Origin: an uncultured SAR116 cluster alpha proteobacterium
GTDB lineage: Bacteria > Pseudomonadota > Alphaproteobacteria > Puniceispirillales > Marisalimonadaceae
Length of the DNA: 32,198 nt
NCBI GenBank assembly: GCA_902583415.1
Contig: CACHVW010000012.1
Location: 1 to 32,198 of the forward strand
Direction: 5' to 3'
Shown: piece after piece, positions 6,742 through 15,758 of the stretch
How positions within the stretch are numbered: position 1 is the first letter of the stretch
Layout: each line of letters opens with the position of its first letter
Notes under the pieces: generated by a model
What the model was told of the DNA's origin: nothing
The model's database searches: none
The model's input: only the letters and a program-made list of their open reading frames with translations
Made by a program: the position numbers and the translations under genes

Positions 6742-9700
6742 TTAGTCTGTGGCTTTTTTTATAAAAAAATTATCATTTTCAAGCCAATCCTCAGAAAATA
6801 AATCTCTTAAAATTCCAGGAGCAAATGACATTGTATTCAATTTGATTTCTGGATTTTCAATTATGCCTTTCATTTCAAATTGTCCAGCAAACAAGCCTTC
6901 TTTTTTCAATCCTGTTAATAACTCACCTACAGCAGGCACAACACTTAGTATTTTTGATATTAACTTAATTGGAGCAACTGAACCTGCCATTTGAATTGAA
7001 TTTTTTTCTAAATTTAAGCTTCCTTTTGCAGCAATTCCTAGCGACTCACTTGTTAGGTAAAGCTTATCAAAGTTAAAATTATTATTTTTTACTTTGATAT
7101 TCACTTCTCCTTTATCAAAGAAAACTCCTTCACCGGTTATTATTGATCTAATTCCTGAAAAGCTTAAAATTGAAAGTGAGTTAATTATTCCAGGAGCATT
7201 TATTATACTAAAATTTTTTGATTTTATTTGTCCTTCATATTGATTATATTTATCATTCAAAAATTTTATATTAATTTTCATGTCTCCACTTTTTATGTTT
7301 TTCGTAAAACCTAAAGCACTTAGAAGTTTTCCGCCATTTGAGGTGTCAAATCTTAAACTTGGAAATTTATTAGCTTTTTTTTGGAAATTAATTTTTGTCT
7401 CTGCCCCTCCAACTAGACCTATACCTTCTAATCTAGAAATTTTACCATCTGAGTGAATTTCAAATTTACCATTATCAAGTAATGATGCTTCCCCTAATAA
7501 TATTTTACCATAAGCGATAGATTTGAATAAAGAACCTTTTATTTCCCCTTTTAAATTACCTGTTAAAGATAATTTAGAATTTAGTTTTATTAAATCTGCA
7601 GTTAAATCAAGAATTATATCTTTCGTTAAATACGTTTTATTTCTTAAATTTTTATTAAGACTGGGTAAATTAATTTTTTTACCAGACGCTTGTATATTTA
7701 AATCATCATCATTGTTTATTATAATTATTTCTTCAACATTTATGTCAGGAGTTACTAAATTTTTGATAAAAAATTTATTAGTATTTTCCTTGCCAAACTC
7801 AATAAGATCTGTTTTATAAATTTTATTATAAATTCTTAAATATGTATTTTTAAAAAAAGCAACTTCACCTTCAATTAATGATATTTCAGACTCAACAGAG
7901 GATGTGATATTTTTCTTCTTAATCAAATCTAGATAATTTATTTTGAGATATGAGTTTTTTAAATTAGAATTCAACTTTAAATTAAAGTTTAATTTTTTAA
8001 GATTGCCTGTTAGAAAAAGATTTAAATCTGTATTACCAATAAGTTCAATATCAAATTTACTTTTGATATAATTTGATACATCTGCATTGTTTTTTATTTT
8101 CAAAGTACTTTTGGTAACTATCATGTCGTTTATGGTTGTGTTACTGATAAGATATTGCACTTTATTTTGTCTAATGTACTTTGCCTTTTCTATATTAAAC
8201 GCATCTTTACTAACCCTAACATTTTGAAAAGTATACTCTAAGTTTGAGTTCTTAAAAAAATCTGCTTTGGAAATTAAAAGAGCATTATTATAAAATTGAC
8301 CATTTAATATTGCTTTACTAAATTGATATTGGATATGATTATTTACTAAAAAAAAACCATTAGTTGCATTAAGATTTAAATTAAAAATACTATCATTAAG
8401 TTTTTGAGGTTTTAAGTTAAAATCAACATCACCTGAAATAGTACTAAATAATTTCTTAAAAATTTTATCATTATATTCAAATCTAGTATTACTCAAAAGT
8501 AATGATCCAATAATTTCCTCTATTACAAATTCTTCAAAAAAAGAAAATTTTACTTTCATCTTAAGGTTTTTGAGGTTGCCTCCTTTAAATTTATTTGAAA
8601 ATTTATTTAAATTTAATTCAGCAGGGAAATGGTAATAATATAAAAATTCACTTAAATGATTTTTAGTATCTTTGACTGAGATTTTTTTTATTAAAAAATC
8701 TGAAAAACCTTTTTGGGATATCAAATCAATTTCACCGGTGGCGGCTAATTGTTCGCCTAATATTATATCATTAAATTGTAGAATATTATTTTTCTTCTCC
8801 CAAGAGAATACACCGCTAATATTTGTTTTTAAAACTTTTTCATTTTCAATATTTTTTAAAGTTAAAATTGACTCATCTGATACAAAATTTACACTTTGTA
8901 TACTAAAATCTTTTTTTGTTTTAATAGTATAACTTCCATTTAATTGACTATGCGAGTTTGTATTTAAAAAATTAAAATTTTTATTTAACCAATCTCTTTG
9001 CAAGAAATTTGCATTAAAATTTTTTATTTCACCGCTAAAGTTATTAAAATTTTTATCTAAGTTAGCTTTTAGTGAAAATAGATTTTTTTTTCCTTTGTTA
9101 CATTCCATATCTAAGGATCTAGATTTATGAATAGTTTTTGATATTATAACGTTTTCACACTTTATTTGTAAAATTTCTTCACTATGTGAATCTTTATCAT
9201 TTATTAATAAAAGATTTATTTTACCAATTTCAATTTTGCTATCAAAAATCTTTTTTAGAGAGGATTGAGTTTGAAAATTATTTTCGTTAATTAATGAAAA
9301 AATTTTTACTAAAGGACCAGGTAAAAAATTATTTTTTTCAATTCTTGCATTTAACGTTAAATCTCTAAATTTTATGTAATTGAACTGAATGTCGTTTTTA
9401 TTTAGAAACAAATTTGTTAAAAGTTTATCATAAGCAAATCCCAATTCTATTAAATTAATTTTTGACTTACTTTTTTGTCTTAAAGAATAAATATTAACAT
9501 TGTTTAATTCAATTCTAACAATATTTGGCCAAACAGGTTTCAAAAAACCTATTGATTTTATATCAACATTTATATTGCCGTCGTTTATTTTTCTTGAAAT
9601 GAAATTCTTTACCTTTTTGTTTACAAAGGTTTTTACATTTAAAGAATCCAAAATAAAGTTTTGAGTTCGCTCTGGAATTACAAATAATGTCGAGATTGAT

Positions 9701-9771
9701 CCAATTATAAAAAGACTGAATATAAAAAATGATATCAAAAAAAATTTTTTCATTTTTCTTTTATCTCTCAT
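6742..9771 (-). CDS. AsmA-like / YhdP-type envelope protein
   Basis: A 1009-residue protein with one N-terminal membrane segment (about residues 9-31, after a basic MRDKRKMKK start) and a very long, repetitive beta-rich periplasmic part. The conserved C-terminus (about 780-990: GLVGGAETKIN, ITGEGVFFDKGEV, SLGIAAKGSLNLEKNSIQMAGSVAP, VGELLTGLKKEGLFAGQFEMKG) is the AsmA-like C-terminal region found in YhdP-type proteins. Known family members form bridge-like lipid-transport proteins between inner and outer membranes, so a role in phospholipid transport is likely but inferred. Translation may start at M1 (9771) or M7 (9753); neither has a strong Shine-Dalgarno. It abuts tyrS tail to tail and diverges from bcp, a neighbourhood seen in other alphaproteobacteria. 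Confidence 0.85.
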   Translation of the reverse strand: MRDKRKMKKFFLISFFIFSLFIIGSISTLFVIPERTQNFILDSLNVKTFVNKKVKNFISRKINDGNINVDIKSIGFLKPVWPNIVRIELNNVNIYSLRQKSKSKINLIELGFAYDKLLTNLFLNKNDIQFNYIKFRDLTLNARIEKNNFLPGPLVKIFSLINENNFQTQSSLKKIFDSKIEIGKINLLLINDKDSHSEEILQIKCENVIISKTIHKSRSLDMECNKGKKNLFSLKANLDKNFNNFSGEIKNFNANFLQRDWLNKNFNFLNTNSHSQLNGSYTIKTKKDFSIQSVNFVSDESILTLKNIENEKVLKTNISGVFSWEKKNNILQFNDIILGEQLAATGEIDLISQKGFSDFLIKKISVKDTKNHLSEFLYYYHFPAELNLNKFSNKFKGGNLKNLKMKVKFSFFEEFVIEEIIGSLLLSNTRFEYNDKIFKKLFSTISGDVDFNLKPQKLNDSIFNLNLNATNGFFLVNNHIQYQFSKAILNGQFYNNALLISKADFFKNSNLEYTFQNVRVSKDAFNIEKAKYIRQNKVQYLISNTTINDMIVTKSTLKIKNNADVSNYIKSKFDIELIGNTDLNLFLTGNLKKLNFNLKLNSNLKNSYLKINYLDLIKKKNITSSVESEISLIEGEVAFFKNTYLRIYNKIYKTDLIEFGKENTNKFFIKNLVTPDINVEEIIIINNDDDLNIQASGKKINLPSLNKNLRNKTYLTKDIILDLTADLIKLNSKLSLTGNLKGEIKGSLFKSIAYGKILLGEASLLDNGKFEIHSDGKISRLEGIGLVGGAETKINFQKKANKFPSLRFDTSNGGKLLSALGFTKNIKSGDMKINIKFLNDKYNQYEGQIKSKNFSIINAPGIINSLSILSFSGIRSIITGEGVFFDKGEVNIKVKNNNFNFDKLYLTSESLGIAAKGSLNLEKNSIQMAGSVAPIKLISKILSVVPAVGELLTGLKKEGLFAGQFEMKGIIENPEIKLNTMSFAPGILRDLFSEDWLENDNFFIKKATD

Positions 9772-9784
9772 TATTAAATGATAG

Positions 9785-9812
9785 TTGATAAATTATTTTC
9801 ATATAATATAAC
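9785..9812 (+). promoter_or_regulatory. Candidate promoter of bcp
   Basis: TTGATA (9785-9790), a 16-nt spacer and TATAAC (9807-9812) form a near-consensus sigma-70 promoter in the 80-nt divergent gap, about 40 nt before the bcp start. The AsmA-like gene must be driven leftward from the same gap, but I see no equally good match for it. Confidence 0.55.
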
Positions 9813-9851
9813 TTAATATCAAATTTAATCCTAATTATAAGGAAGATTATT

Positions 9852-10316
9852 ATGTTAAAAATAAATGATAAAATACCTAATTTTGAAATATTAACTGATA
9901 AAGGTGATTTCAAAGTTTCAAATCATCTTGGTAAAAATATAGTAGTTTTCTTTTTCCCTAGAGCAGACACTTCCGGCTGCACAGCAGAATCCATTGCATT
10001 TACAAATCATCAAAAAAAGTTTGAAAAATTAAATTGTATTGTTATCGGGATTTCTAAAGATAATATAAAAAAACAAGCTAAATTTAGAGAAAAATATAAT
10101 CTTACTTGTGAACTTGGCGCTGATTTTGAAAATAATGTTTGTGAACAATTTGGAGTTTGGGTTGAAAAGTCCATGTATGGTAGAAAATATATGGGTATTC
10201 AAAGAGCAACTTTTCTGAGTAATGAAAAAGGCATTATTACAAATGTTTGGGGAAAGGTAAAAGTACCAGGTCATGCGGATGAAGTCCTAGCTGCTGTTGA
10301 AAAAATGAATATGTAA
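9852..10316 (+). CDS. bcp: Thiol peroxidase, Bcp/PrxQ family
   Basis: A 154-residue cytosolic peroxiredoxin that reduces hydroperoxides using thioredoxin. The peroxidatic cysteine is C43 in FFFPRADTSGCTAES, with the Prx arginine in GIQRATFL (R118). The residue five positions after C43, where E. coli Bcp has its resolving cysteine, is I48, and the helix position used by other PrxQ proteins carries R79. Cysteines C62, C86 and C97 remain as possible partners, or the enzyme is 1-Cys. The conserved block FGVWVEKSMYGRKYMGI is typical of this family. AAGGAAGA lies 7 nt before ATG 9852. Four nt separate its stop from that of prfB. Confidence 0.94.
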   Translation: MLKINDKIPNFEILTDKGDFKVSNHLGKNIVVFFFPRADTSGCTAESIAFTNHQKKFEKLNCIVIGISKDNIKKQAKFREKYNLTCELGADFENNVCEQFGVWVEKSMYGRKYMGIQRATFLSNEKGIITNVWGKVKVPGHADEVLAAVEKMNM

Positions 10317-10320
10317 TTCT

Positions 10321-11427
10321 TTATCTTTTCATACCTACTTTTAAAGCTAGAGCAGATTCAATAAAAACGTCAATGTCTCCATCCAATACAGATTGAGTAT
10401 TTCCTACTTCTACATTGGTTCGAAGATCTTTAACCATTTGATATGGATGAAGTACATAAGATCTAATTTGACTTCCCCATCCAATTTCACCTTTGTCAAC
10501 ATTATTTTGATTATTGGCCTCTTCTCTTTTTTGTAATTCTATTTCATATAATTTAGCTTTAAGCATTGACATAGCTTGAGCTTTGTTTCTGTGTTGTGAT
10601 CTATCATTTTGGCATTGAACGACAGTATTGGTAGGCAAGTGTGTTATTCTTATAGCTGAATCTGTTTTATTAACATGCTGACCACCTGCTCCAGATGCCC
10701 TATATGTATCAATTCTTAAATCCTTATCTTCTATTTCTATATCTATATCGTTATTAATTTCTGGATAAACCCATATTGAAGCAAAACTTGTATGTCTCCT
10801 AGATGATGAATCAAATGGGGAAATACGTACTAATCTGTGAACACCAGATTCTGTTTTTCCCCATCCATATGCATTAAAACCCTCTATTAATAAAGTACAA
10901 GACTTTATACCCGCTTCATCTCCTGAGCTTTCTTCAATATTAGATACCTTAAAACCTCTTTTTTCAGACCATCTTGAATACATTCTTTGAAGCATTAGAG
11001 CCCAGTCTTGAGCTTCAGTTCCTCCCGCTCCAGCGTGTATTTCTATATAACAATTATTTGTGTCAGCTTCACCAGATAACAGACTTTCTAATTGAAGTAT
11101 ATTACAAGTCTTAACTAAAATTTCTATTTGTTCGATAGTTTCTTCAATTAAAATATTATCTTTTTCTTCTTCTGCTAATTGAATTAGCTCAAATAAATTG
11201 TCTTTTTCAATTTCTACATATTTAATCTGGTCAATAGTTTTTTCAAGTTGCTTTTTTTCTTTCATTATTGATTGAGCTTTAATTGTATCATCCCAAAAAT
11301 TTTGCGACTCAACTAAATTATTTAATTCTATAATACGATCAAGAGAATTTACCCAATTAACATGTTTCTTTAAAATTTTAATTGCATGATCAATTTCATT
11401 AAATTTTATTTGAATTTCTGCTTGCAT
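10321..11427 (-). CDS. prfB: Peptide chain release factor 2
   Basis: RF2 recognises UAA and UGA and triggers peptide release. The protein has the RF2 anticodon tripeptide SPF in RISPFDSSSRRHTS (RF1 would have PAT/PVT) and the catalytic GGQ at G248-G249-Q250 in SGAGGQHVNKT. Length, 368 residues, is normal. The frame extends to a TTG at 11433, but ATG 11427 (MQAEIQIKFNEID) is the sensible start, 18 nt after the mrcA stop. The gene is one continuous frame, so the in-frame UGA plus +1 shift that autoregulates RF2 in E. coli is absent. It is the last gene of the amiC-mrcA-prfB run. Confidence 0.96.
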   Translation of the reverse strand: MQAEIQIKFNEIDHAIKILKKHVNWVNSLDRIIELNNLVESQNFWDDTIKAQSIMKEKKQLEKTIDQIKYVEIEKDNLFELIQLAEEEKDNILIEETIEQIEILVKTCNILQLESLLSGEADTNNCYIEIHAGAGGTEAQDWALMLQRMYSRWSEKRGFKVSNIEESSGDEAGIKSCTLLIEGFNAYGWGKTESGVHRLVRISPFDSSSRRHTSFASIWVYPEINNDIDIEIEDKDLRIDTYRASGAGGQHVNKTDSAIRITHLPTNTVVQCQNDRSQHRNKAQAMSMLKAKLYEIELQKREEANNQNNVDKGEIGWGSQIRSYVLHPYQMVKDLRTNVEVGNTQSVLDGDIDVFIESALALKVGMKR

Positions 11428-11445
11428 TAGCAAATAACCAATATC

Positions 11446-14016
11446 TTAATATAAAGGGGATAAATTTTTTTGAATGTTTTTTATGTTAATCTTTTTCTTA
11501 TCATAATTTAAGTTAGGCAGTTGTCCAGGTTTGAAAGCTTCTAAAATTGAACCTTTTTGATTGGAGCTAACTTTAAGACCCGTTTTAGGATTTACTGATA
11601 TAAGTTTTATTCCCGCTGGTCTCCTAAATGGTAAATCAGGTGTGTTATCAAGAACTTTTTTCATAAAATCTCTAAAAATTGGAGCAGCCACTGAACTCCC
11701 AGTTTCCTTATAACCAAGTGGTCTAGGATCATCAAAACCAACAAAAATTCCAGCAACTAAATCACTTGAGAACCCAACAAACCAAGCATCTGTATTTGCA
11801 TTTGTAGTTCCAGTTTTGCCTGCTAAATTTTTTCCTAAAGAATTAATTATTTTACCTGTACCTCTTTTTACTGCACCTTGTAACATTGATACCATCTGAT
11901 AGGCAGAAGAAGATGAAATTATTTTTTCTCTTGTATCTAGTGTTGCTAATAAAGGTATTTCAAGTGCATTAGATTTAATTCCATTACAATTTTTGCAATC
12001 TCTTTCATCATGTCGAAAAATTGTATTACCTCTTCTATCTTGAACACGATCAATTAGTGTAGGTATTATTTTTTTACCACCATTTACAATCATTCCGTAT
12101 GCGTTAGTTATACTAAGCAAGTTAGTCTCACCTGCACCTAAAGACATTGATAAAAATGGCGGTAAATTTTCACTTATACCAAATTTGGCAGCATAATCTT
12201 GGATAACATTTTTATTTCTATTTCTTTTATCAATTTGTTTTTTTTCAATATGATTAACAATAAAATTTACATCAGAAATATTTTTATTAAGCTTCTCTGC
12301 AATGATGTTATTTGTATAACCCTTGTCAAGGTAATTTCCTATAATTTCTTCTTCTTCTATTAATTTGATAGCTAAACGTGCAGTCATTAAGTTTCTAGAT
12401 TTTTCAATTCCCAACCTCATTGGACTTGGACCATAGAATTTCTTAGTGTAATTTGCAGGTTTCCATTTTTTACATCCAGAGCATTGATCATAGGCCAATG
12501 CCGCATCTAGAATTAAATCTGTTGGTTTATAATTTCTTTCTAGCCCTGCTAAATATACAAAAGGTTTAAAAGCAGATCCAGGTTGTCTTTTAGCTTGAGT
12601 TGCTCTGTTAAACTCACTATTTAGAAAACTATACCCCCCACTCATCGCTAAAACTCTTCCAGTATTGGGGTCTAAGGCAACTATAGCACCATTTACATTT
12701 GGAATTTGTGAAAGAGAATAGAATATTATATTTTTATTTTTATTTTCTTTCGCTACAATTATATCTCCTTCGGAAATAAATTGTTCGAAATTTTTATATT
12801 TTGCTCCCAAGTGAATAATTAAACGGTTTTTATTATCTTTTTTTAAAGACTGTGGTCTTGCCCAAGAAGCGTTTTTAAATTCTATTTTTACTTTTTTCTT
12901 TTGTTGAAGCATAACTTCAATAAAGTTTTTAGAAACTTTAGTGACAATTGCAGCGTTTCTTTTTTCTGGGAGTTGTTTTTGAACGTATTCTAAATATTTT
13001 AATAATTCTTCATTTTTAAAATCTAACATATTGAAATTACTAATTGGCCCTCTCCAACCTTGCCTTTTATCTAAGTTTTCTAATCCCTCAATTAGTGCTT
13101 CTTCTGCTTTAAGCTGTATAGATGGATCAAGTGTGGTTCTAACTGAATATCCGTTTGTATATAATTTTGATCCAATTTTTTCATTTTTGAACAGTATTTT
13201 TCTTACTTCTTCTGTAAAATATGGAGCATACCCCTCATCTATGCCACTCGATTTACGAATATTTATCAATTTTTTACTTTCTATTTTTCTAATATTATCT
13301 TCAATAAATCCATTTTTACTCATTTGAGACAAAACCCAGTTTCGTCTCATCATAGCCTGTTTTTTTTTATAAATCGGGTTATAATTGTTAGGTGCTTTAG
13401 GCAAAGCTGCTAAAAAAGCGCTCTCAGACAAATCAAGGTTATCTAAACTTTTATCAAAATAATTCAATGCCGCGGCAGCAACACCATAGGATTTAAAACC
13501 TAAATAAATTTCATTTAAATACAATTCTAGGATTTCATTTTTTGTGAATGCTCTTTCAATACGTATTGCTAATATAGCTTCTCTAATTTTCCTTTCATAT
13601 GACATTTCTGAAGATAAAAGAAAGTTTTTTGCAACTTGTTGAGTAATTGTTGATGCGCCAATTAGTCTTTTATTGGTACCAATATTTTTAACATTAGTTA
13701 TTAAGGCTCTTAATGTGGCCAGCAGATCAATGCCAAAATGATTGTAAAAATCTTTGTCTTCTGCTGAAATAAAAGCATTTATTACTTTTTTTGGAATGAC
13801 ACTTATTGGAACAAAAACTCTTTTTTGAGTAGCATATTCTGCTAATAAGGCACCATTTCCAGCATGAATTCTTGTGACAACATTTGGATTATACTTTGAC
13901 AACTCTTTATAATCTGGAAGGTCTTTTCCAAAATACCATAAACCATAAAAAAATACAGCTATTCCAGATAGAATTAGTAAAAACATTAGAGTGATAAAAT
14001 AATAAAAAAATTTCAT
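11446..14016 (-). CDS. mrcA: Penicillin-binding protein 1A
   Basis: A bifunctional peptidoglycan synthase of 856 residues anchored in the inner membrane by one helix (about 4-28). The GT51 glycosyltransferase domain follows, with catalytic E86 in ISAEDKDFYNHFG and the signature STITQQVAKNF. An intermediate region (about 320-430, OB-like in PBP1a) precedes the transpeptidase: SxxK at S481-x-x-K484 (GSAFKPF), SxN in KSRNLMT and KTG in AGKTGTTNANTDAWFVG. A CSGCKKW segment and an ERDCKNCNG segment each carry a C-x2-C pair in the transpeptidase part, possibly disulfides. It follows amiC by 94 nt and precedes prfB by 18 nt, the usual alphaproteobacterial arrangement. Confidence 0.96.
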   Translation of the reverse strand: MKFFYYFITLMFLLILSGIAVFFYGLWYFGKDLPDYKELSKYNPNVVTRIHAGNGALLAEYATQKRVFVPISVIPKKVINAFISAEDKDFYNHFGIDLLATLRALITNVKNIGTNKRLIGASTITQQVAKNFLLSSEMSYERKIREAILAIRIERAFTKNEILELYLNEIYLGFKSYGVAAAALNYFDKSLDNLDLSESAFLAALPKAPNNYNPIYKKKQAMMRRNWVLSQMSKNGFIEDNIRKIESKKLINIRKSSGIDEGYAPYFTEEVRKILFKNEKIGSKLYTNGYSVRTTLDPSIQLKAEEALIEGLENLDKRQGWRGPISNFNMLDFKNEELLKYLEYVQKQLPEKRNAAIVTKVSKNFIEVMLQQKKKVKIEFKNASWARPQSLKKDNKNRLIIHLGAKYKNFEQFISEGDIIVAKENKNKNIIFYSLSQIPNVNGAIVALDPNTGRVLAMSGGYSFLNSEFNRATQAKRQPGSAFKPFVYLAGLERNYKPTDLILDAALAYDQCSGCKKWKPANYTKKFYGPSPMRLGIEKSRNLMTARLAIKLIEEEEIIGNYLDKGYTNNIIAEKLNKNISDVNFIVNHIEKKQIDKRNRNKNVIQDYAAKFGISENLPPFLSMSLGAGETNLLSITNAYGMIVNGGKKIIPTLIDRVQDRRGNTIFRHDERDCKNCNGIKSNALEIPLLATLDTREKIISSSSAYQMVSMLQGAVKRGTGKIINSLGKNLAGKTGTTNANTDAWFVGFSSDLVAGIFVGFDDPRPLGYKETGSSVAAPIFRDFMKKVLDNTPDLPFRRPAGIKLISVNPKTGLKVSSNQKGSILEAFKPGQLPNLNYDKKKINIKNIQKNLSPLY

Positions 14017-14110
14017 TTTAGATTGTTATTCAATAATTTTGACATTTTTACGACAGGATTAATTTATATAAAATACAATATATAGATTATATGAATTTTA
14101 AAATTAATTC

Positions 14111-15340
14111 TTAATTCTTATTATTTTCAAAATAGTTTTCTATGGCAATTGCCAAATTTTTACTAAGTTCGTTTAAATATTTTGAATTTATTAATTTTTT
14201 TTCTTCTTGCTTGTTAGATAAAAAACCAATCTCAATTAATACAGAGGGAATATCGTACGATTTAAGAACTGTAAATCCAGCAAATCTATGACCTCGATTT
14301 AATGCTAATTTTGTTTTTTCTAAATTTGATAAGATTTTTTTAGCCAAAAATGCGCTATCATTCATTGCCTCTCTTTGAAACATTTTAATCAAAGTCCCAT
14401 AAATCAATGGATCTTTAACCTTTTCATTATTATTAAACATCATATCAACTTCATTTTCCCTTTTAGCTAACAATAGAGCTTCTTCATCTGAAGCTTTGTC
14501 GGAGAGACTAAACACTGAAATTCCTTTTGCTTTTTTATTTTTACTTGAATCTGCATGTATAGAAATAAAAATATCAGCTTTGCTTTGTTTTGCTAATAAA
14601 GTTCTTTTTCTTAACGATAAGTATACATCTTCATTTCGAGATAAAATTGGATTTATTTTTTTAGTCTTTCTTAATGCTTTTGCCAACATAATTGAAGCCT
14701 TTAAAGTTATATTTTTTTCTAATGAACCTAATTGACCAATCGCACCAGGATCTTTGCCACCATGGCCTGGATCTATAAAAACAACATGATTTTTCTTTGA
14801 TTTTATTTTATTGAAATTTTGTTTTTTTATAACAGGCAAATCAACATTTTTAGATAAAATATTTATATCATTTTTTAAAGAAAAAATATCTCCTTCATTT
14901 TTATGTAATGTATGTTTGGCAATGGCATAATTTACTTCTGAAGTGTTAGAAAAGTACATATTTAAACTGATACTTTGATTATTAATGTCATAATATTGAA
15001 CATTTGATATTATAGTAGGTTTTTTAAATTCTATTACTATGTTAGTTTTGGTCTTAGAAAATTGATTGACACTTACACTATTAATAAATCGACTATTTTT
15101 AATTTTATTTTTTTTTATTATTAATTTATTTTTAAATTTTATTTGCATTCTATATGGGTCATTCAATAATTTAATTTTCATGACTTCAATAGAAGGTATA
15201 TTTAAACAGTTAATATTTGTATTTGATATTTCACAGGTTTGATTGTTCTTTGCAGCAAAAACATTTGAGACAAACATATTAGATGAACAAAAATAAATAA
15301 ATGCTAAGAAAAACACTATATAATATTTTTTAGGAATCAT
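14111..15340 (-). CDS. amiC: N-acetylmuramoyl-L-alanine amidase with AMIN-like domain
   Basis: A periplasmic zinc amidase that cuts the peptide from the glycan of murein, mostly at cell division. Residues 1-30 are a signal peptide ending near VFA-AKN. An AMIN-like beta domain (about 50-135) targets such enzymes to the septum or cell wall. The Amidase_3 domain (187-400) has zinc ligands H193 (DPGHGG), E208 (SLEKN) and H262 (SIHAD) and the catalytic glutamate E370 (VLIEIGFLSN). Between the last two motifs lies a helix-containing insertion (about 280-325), which in AmiB/AmiC-type enzymes is autoinhibitory and released by an EnvC-like activator. Length 409 is normal. The symbol is by family; AmiA/B/C types cannot be separated strictly. 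Confidence 0.93.
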   Translation of the reverse strand: MIPKKYYIVFFLAFIYFCSSNMFVSNVFAAKNNQTCEISNTNINCLNIPSIEVMKIKLLNDPYRMQIKFKNKLIIKKNKIKNSRFINSVSVNQFSKTKTNIVIEFKKPTIISNVQYYDINNQSISLNMYFSNTSEVNYAIAKHTLHKNEGDIFSLKNDINILSKNVDLPVIKKQNFNKIKSKKNHVVFIDPGHGGKDPGAIGQLGSLEKNITLKASIMLAKALRKTKKINPILSRNEDVYLSLRKRTLLAKQSKADIFISIHADSSKNKKAKGISVFSLSDKASDEEALLLAKRENEVDMMFNNNEKVKDPLIYGTLIKMFQREAMNDSAFLAKKILSNLEKTKLALNRGHRFAGFTVLKSYDIPSVLIEIGFLSNKQEEKKLINSKYLNELSKNLAIAIENYFENNKN

Positions 15341-15380
15341 AACAGTTGTTTTTAAAATTTTTATGTGTCTAGTAAAACTA

Positions 15381-15409
15381 TTTATATAACAAAAAATAAA
15401 GTTTGTCTT
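15381..15409 (-). promoter_or_regulatory. Candidate promoter of amiC
   Basis: On the leftward strand AAGACA (15404-15409), a 17-nt spacer and TATAAA (15381-15386) precede amiC by 40 nt. The -35 occupies the same bases as the -35 of the rne promoter on the other strand, so the two may compete for polymerase. Confidence 0.45.
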
Positions 15410-15431
15410 GATAACGTTTAGGTTATATAGT
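15403..15431 (+). promoter_or_regulatory. Candidate promoter of rne
   Basis: TTGTCT (15403-15408), a 17-nt spacer and TATAGT (15426-15431) give a good sigma-70 match on the + strand. It would produce a leader of about 320 nt before rne. Other -10-like AT runs exist closer to rne, so additional promoters cannot be excluded. Confidence 0.5.
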
Positions 15432-15758
15432 TAATTTCGGAATTTTAAGTTAATTACACACTAATTTATTTAGTAAAAGAAAGAAGAAGAAAGAAAGTTA
15501 GTGGATAACGCAGAAGCGTATAAATAAATTGAATGAGTTTAGAATTAATAAAGATAATATCACTAAAAATGAGGTTGTTGTCGTATTTTTATATTAAAGA
15601 TGTATTTATATTTTATATGAATTATAATAATATTTTTATATACAAATCATAAACATAAACAAATAAGTTTATATCTCCATTTACTTTCAGAAAACTCATT
15701 CCACCTTTAATGTGCTATCAAACTTCTTTGGTAACTCATTTTGTTTTGGAGATTAATT
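15432..15758 (+). promoter_or_regulatory. Long 5' leader of rne with anti-Shine-Dalgarno
   Basis: No gene is recognisable in this stretch. It contains a purine run (15475-15498), a small hairpin ACGC-AGAA-GCGT (about 15508-15519), an 8-nt direct repeat AACTCATT (15693-15700 and 15733-15740) and ATCTCCA (15673-15679), the perfect complement of TGGAGAT (15747-15753), which is the rne Shine-Dalgarno. RNase E autoregulates through its long leader in E. coli, so a comparable feedback device here is plausible. The pairing is seen in the sequence; its use is inferred. Confidence 0.4.

Noticed and set aside
11428-11433. TTG start for prfB two codons upstream
   Set aside because: The ATG at 11427 is a normal start and the TTG has no better ribosome-binding site.
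15533-15652. 39-codon open frame in the rne leader starting MSLELIKIISLKMRL
   Set aside because: No Shine-Dalgarno, composition like random AT-rich sequence (I, Y, F, N, K) and no family resemblance; probably chance.
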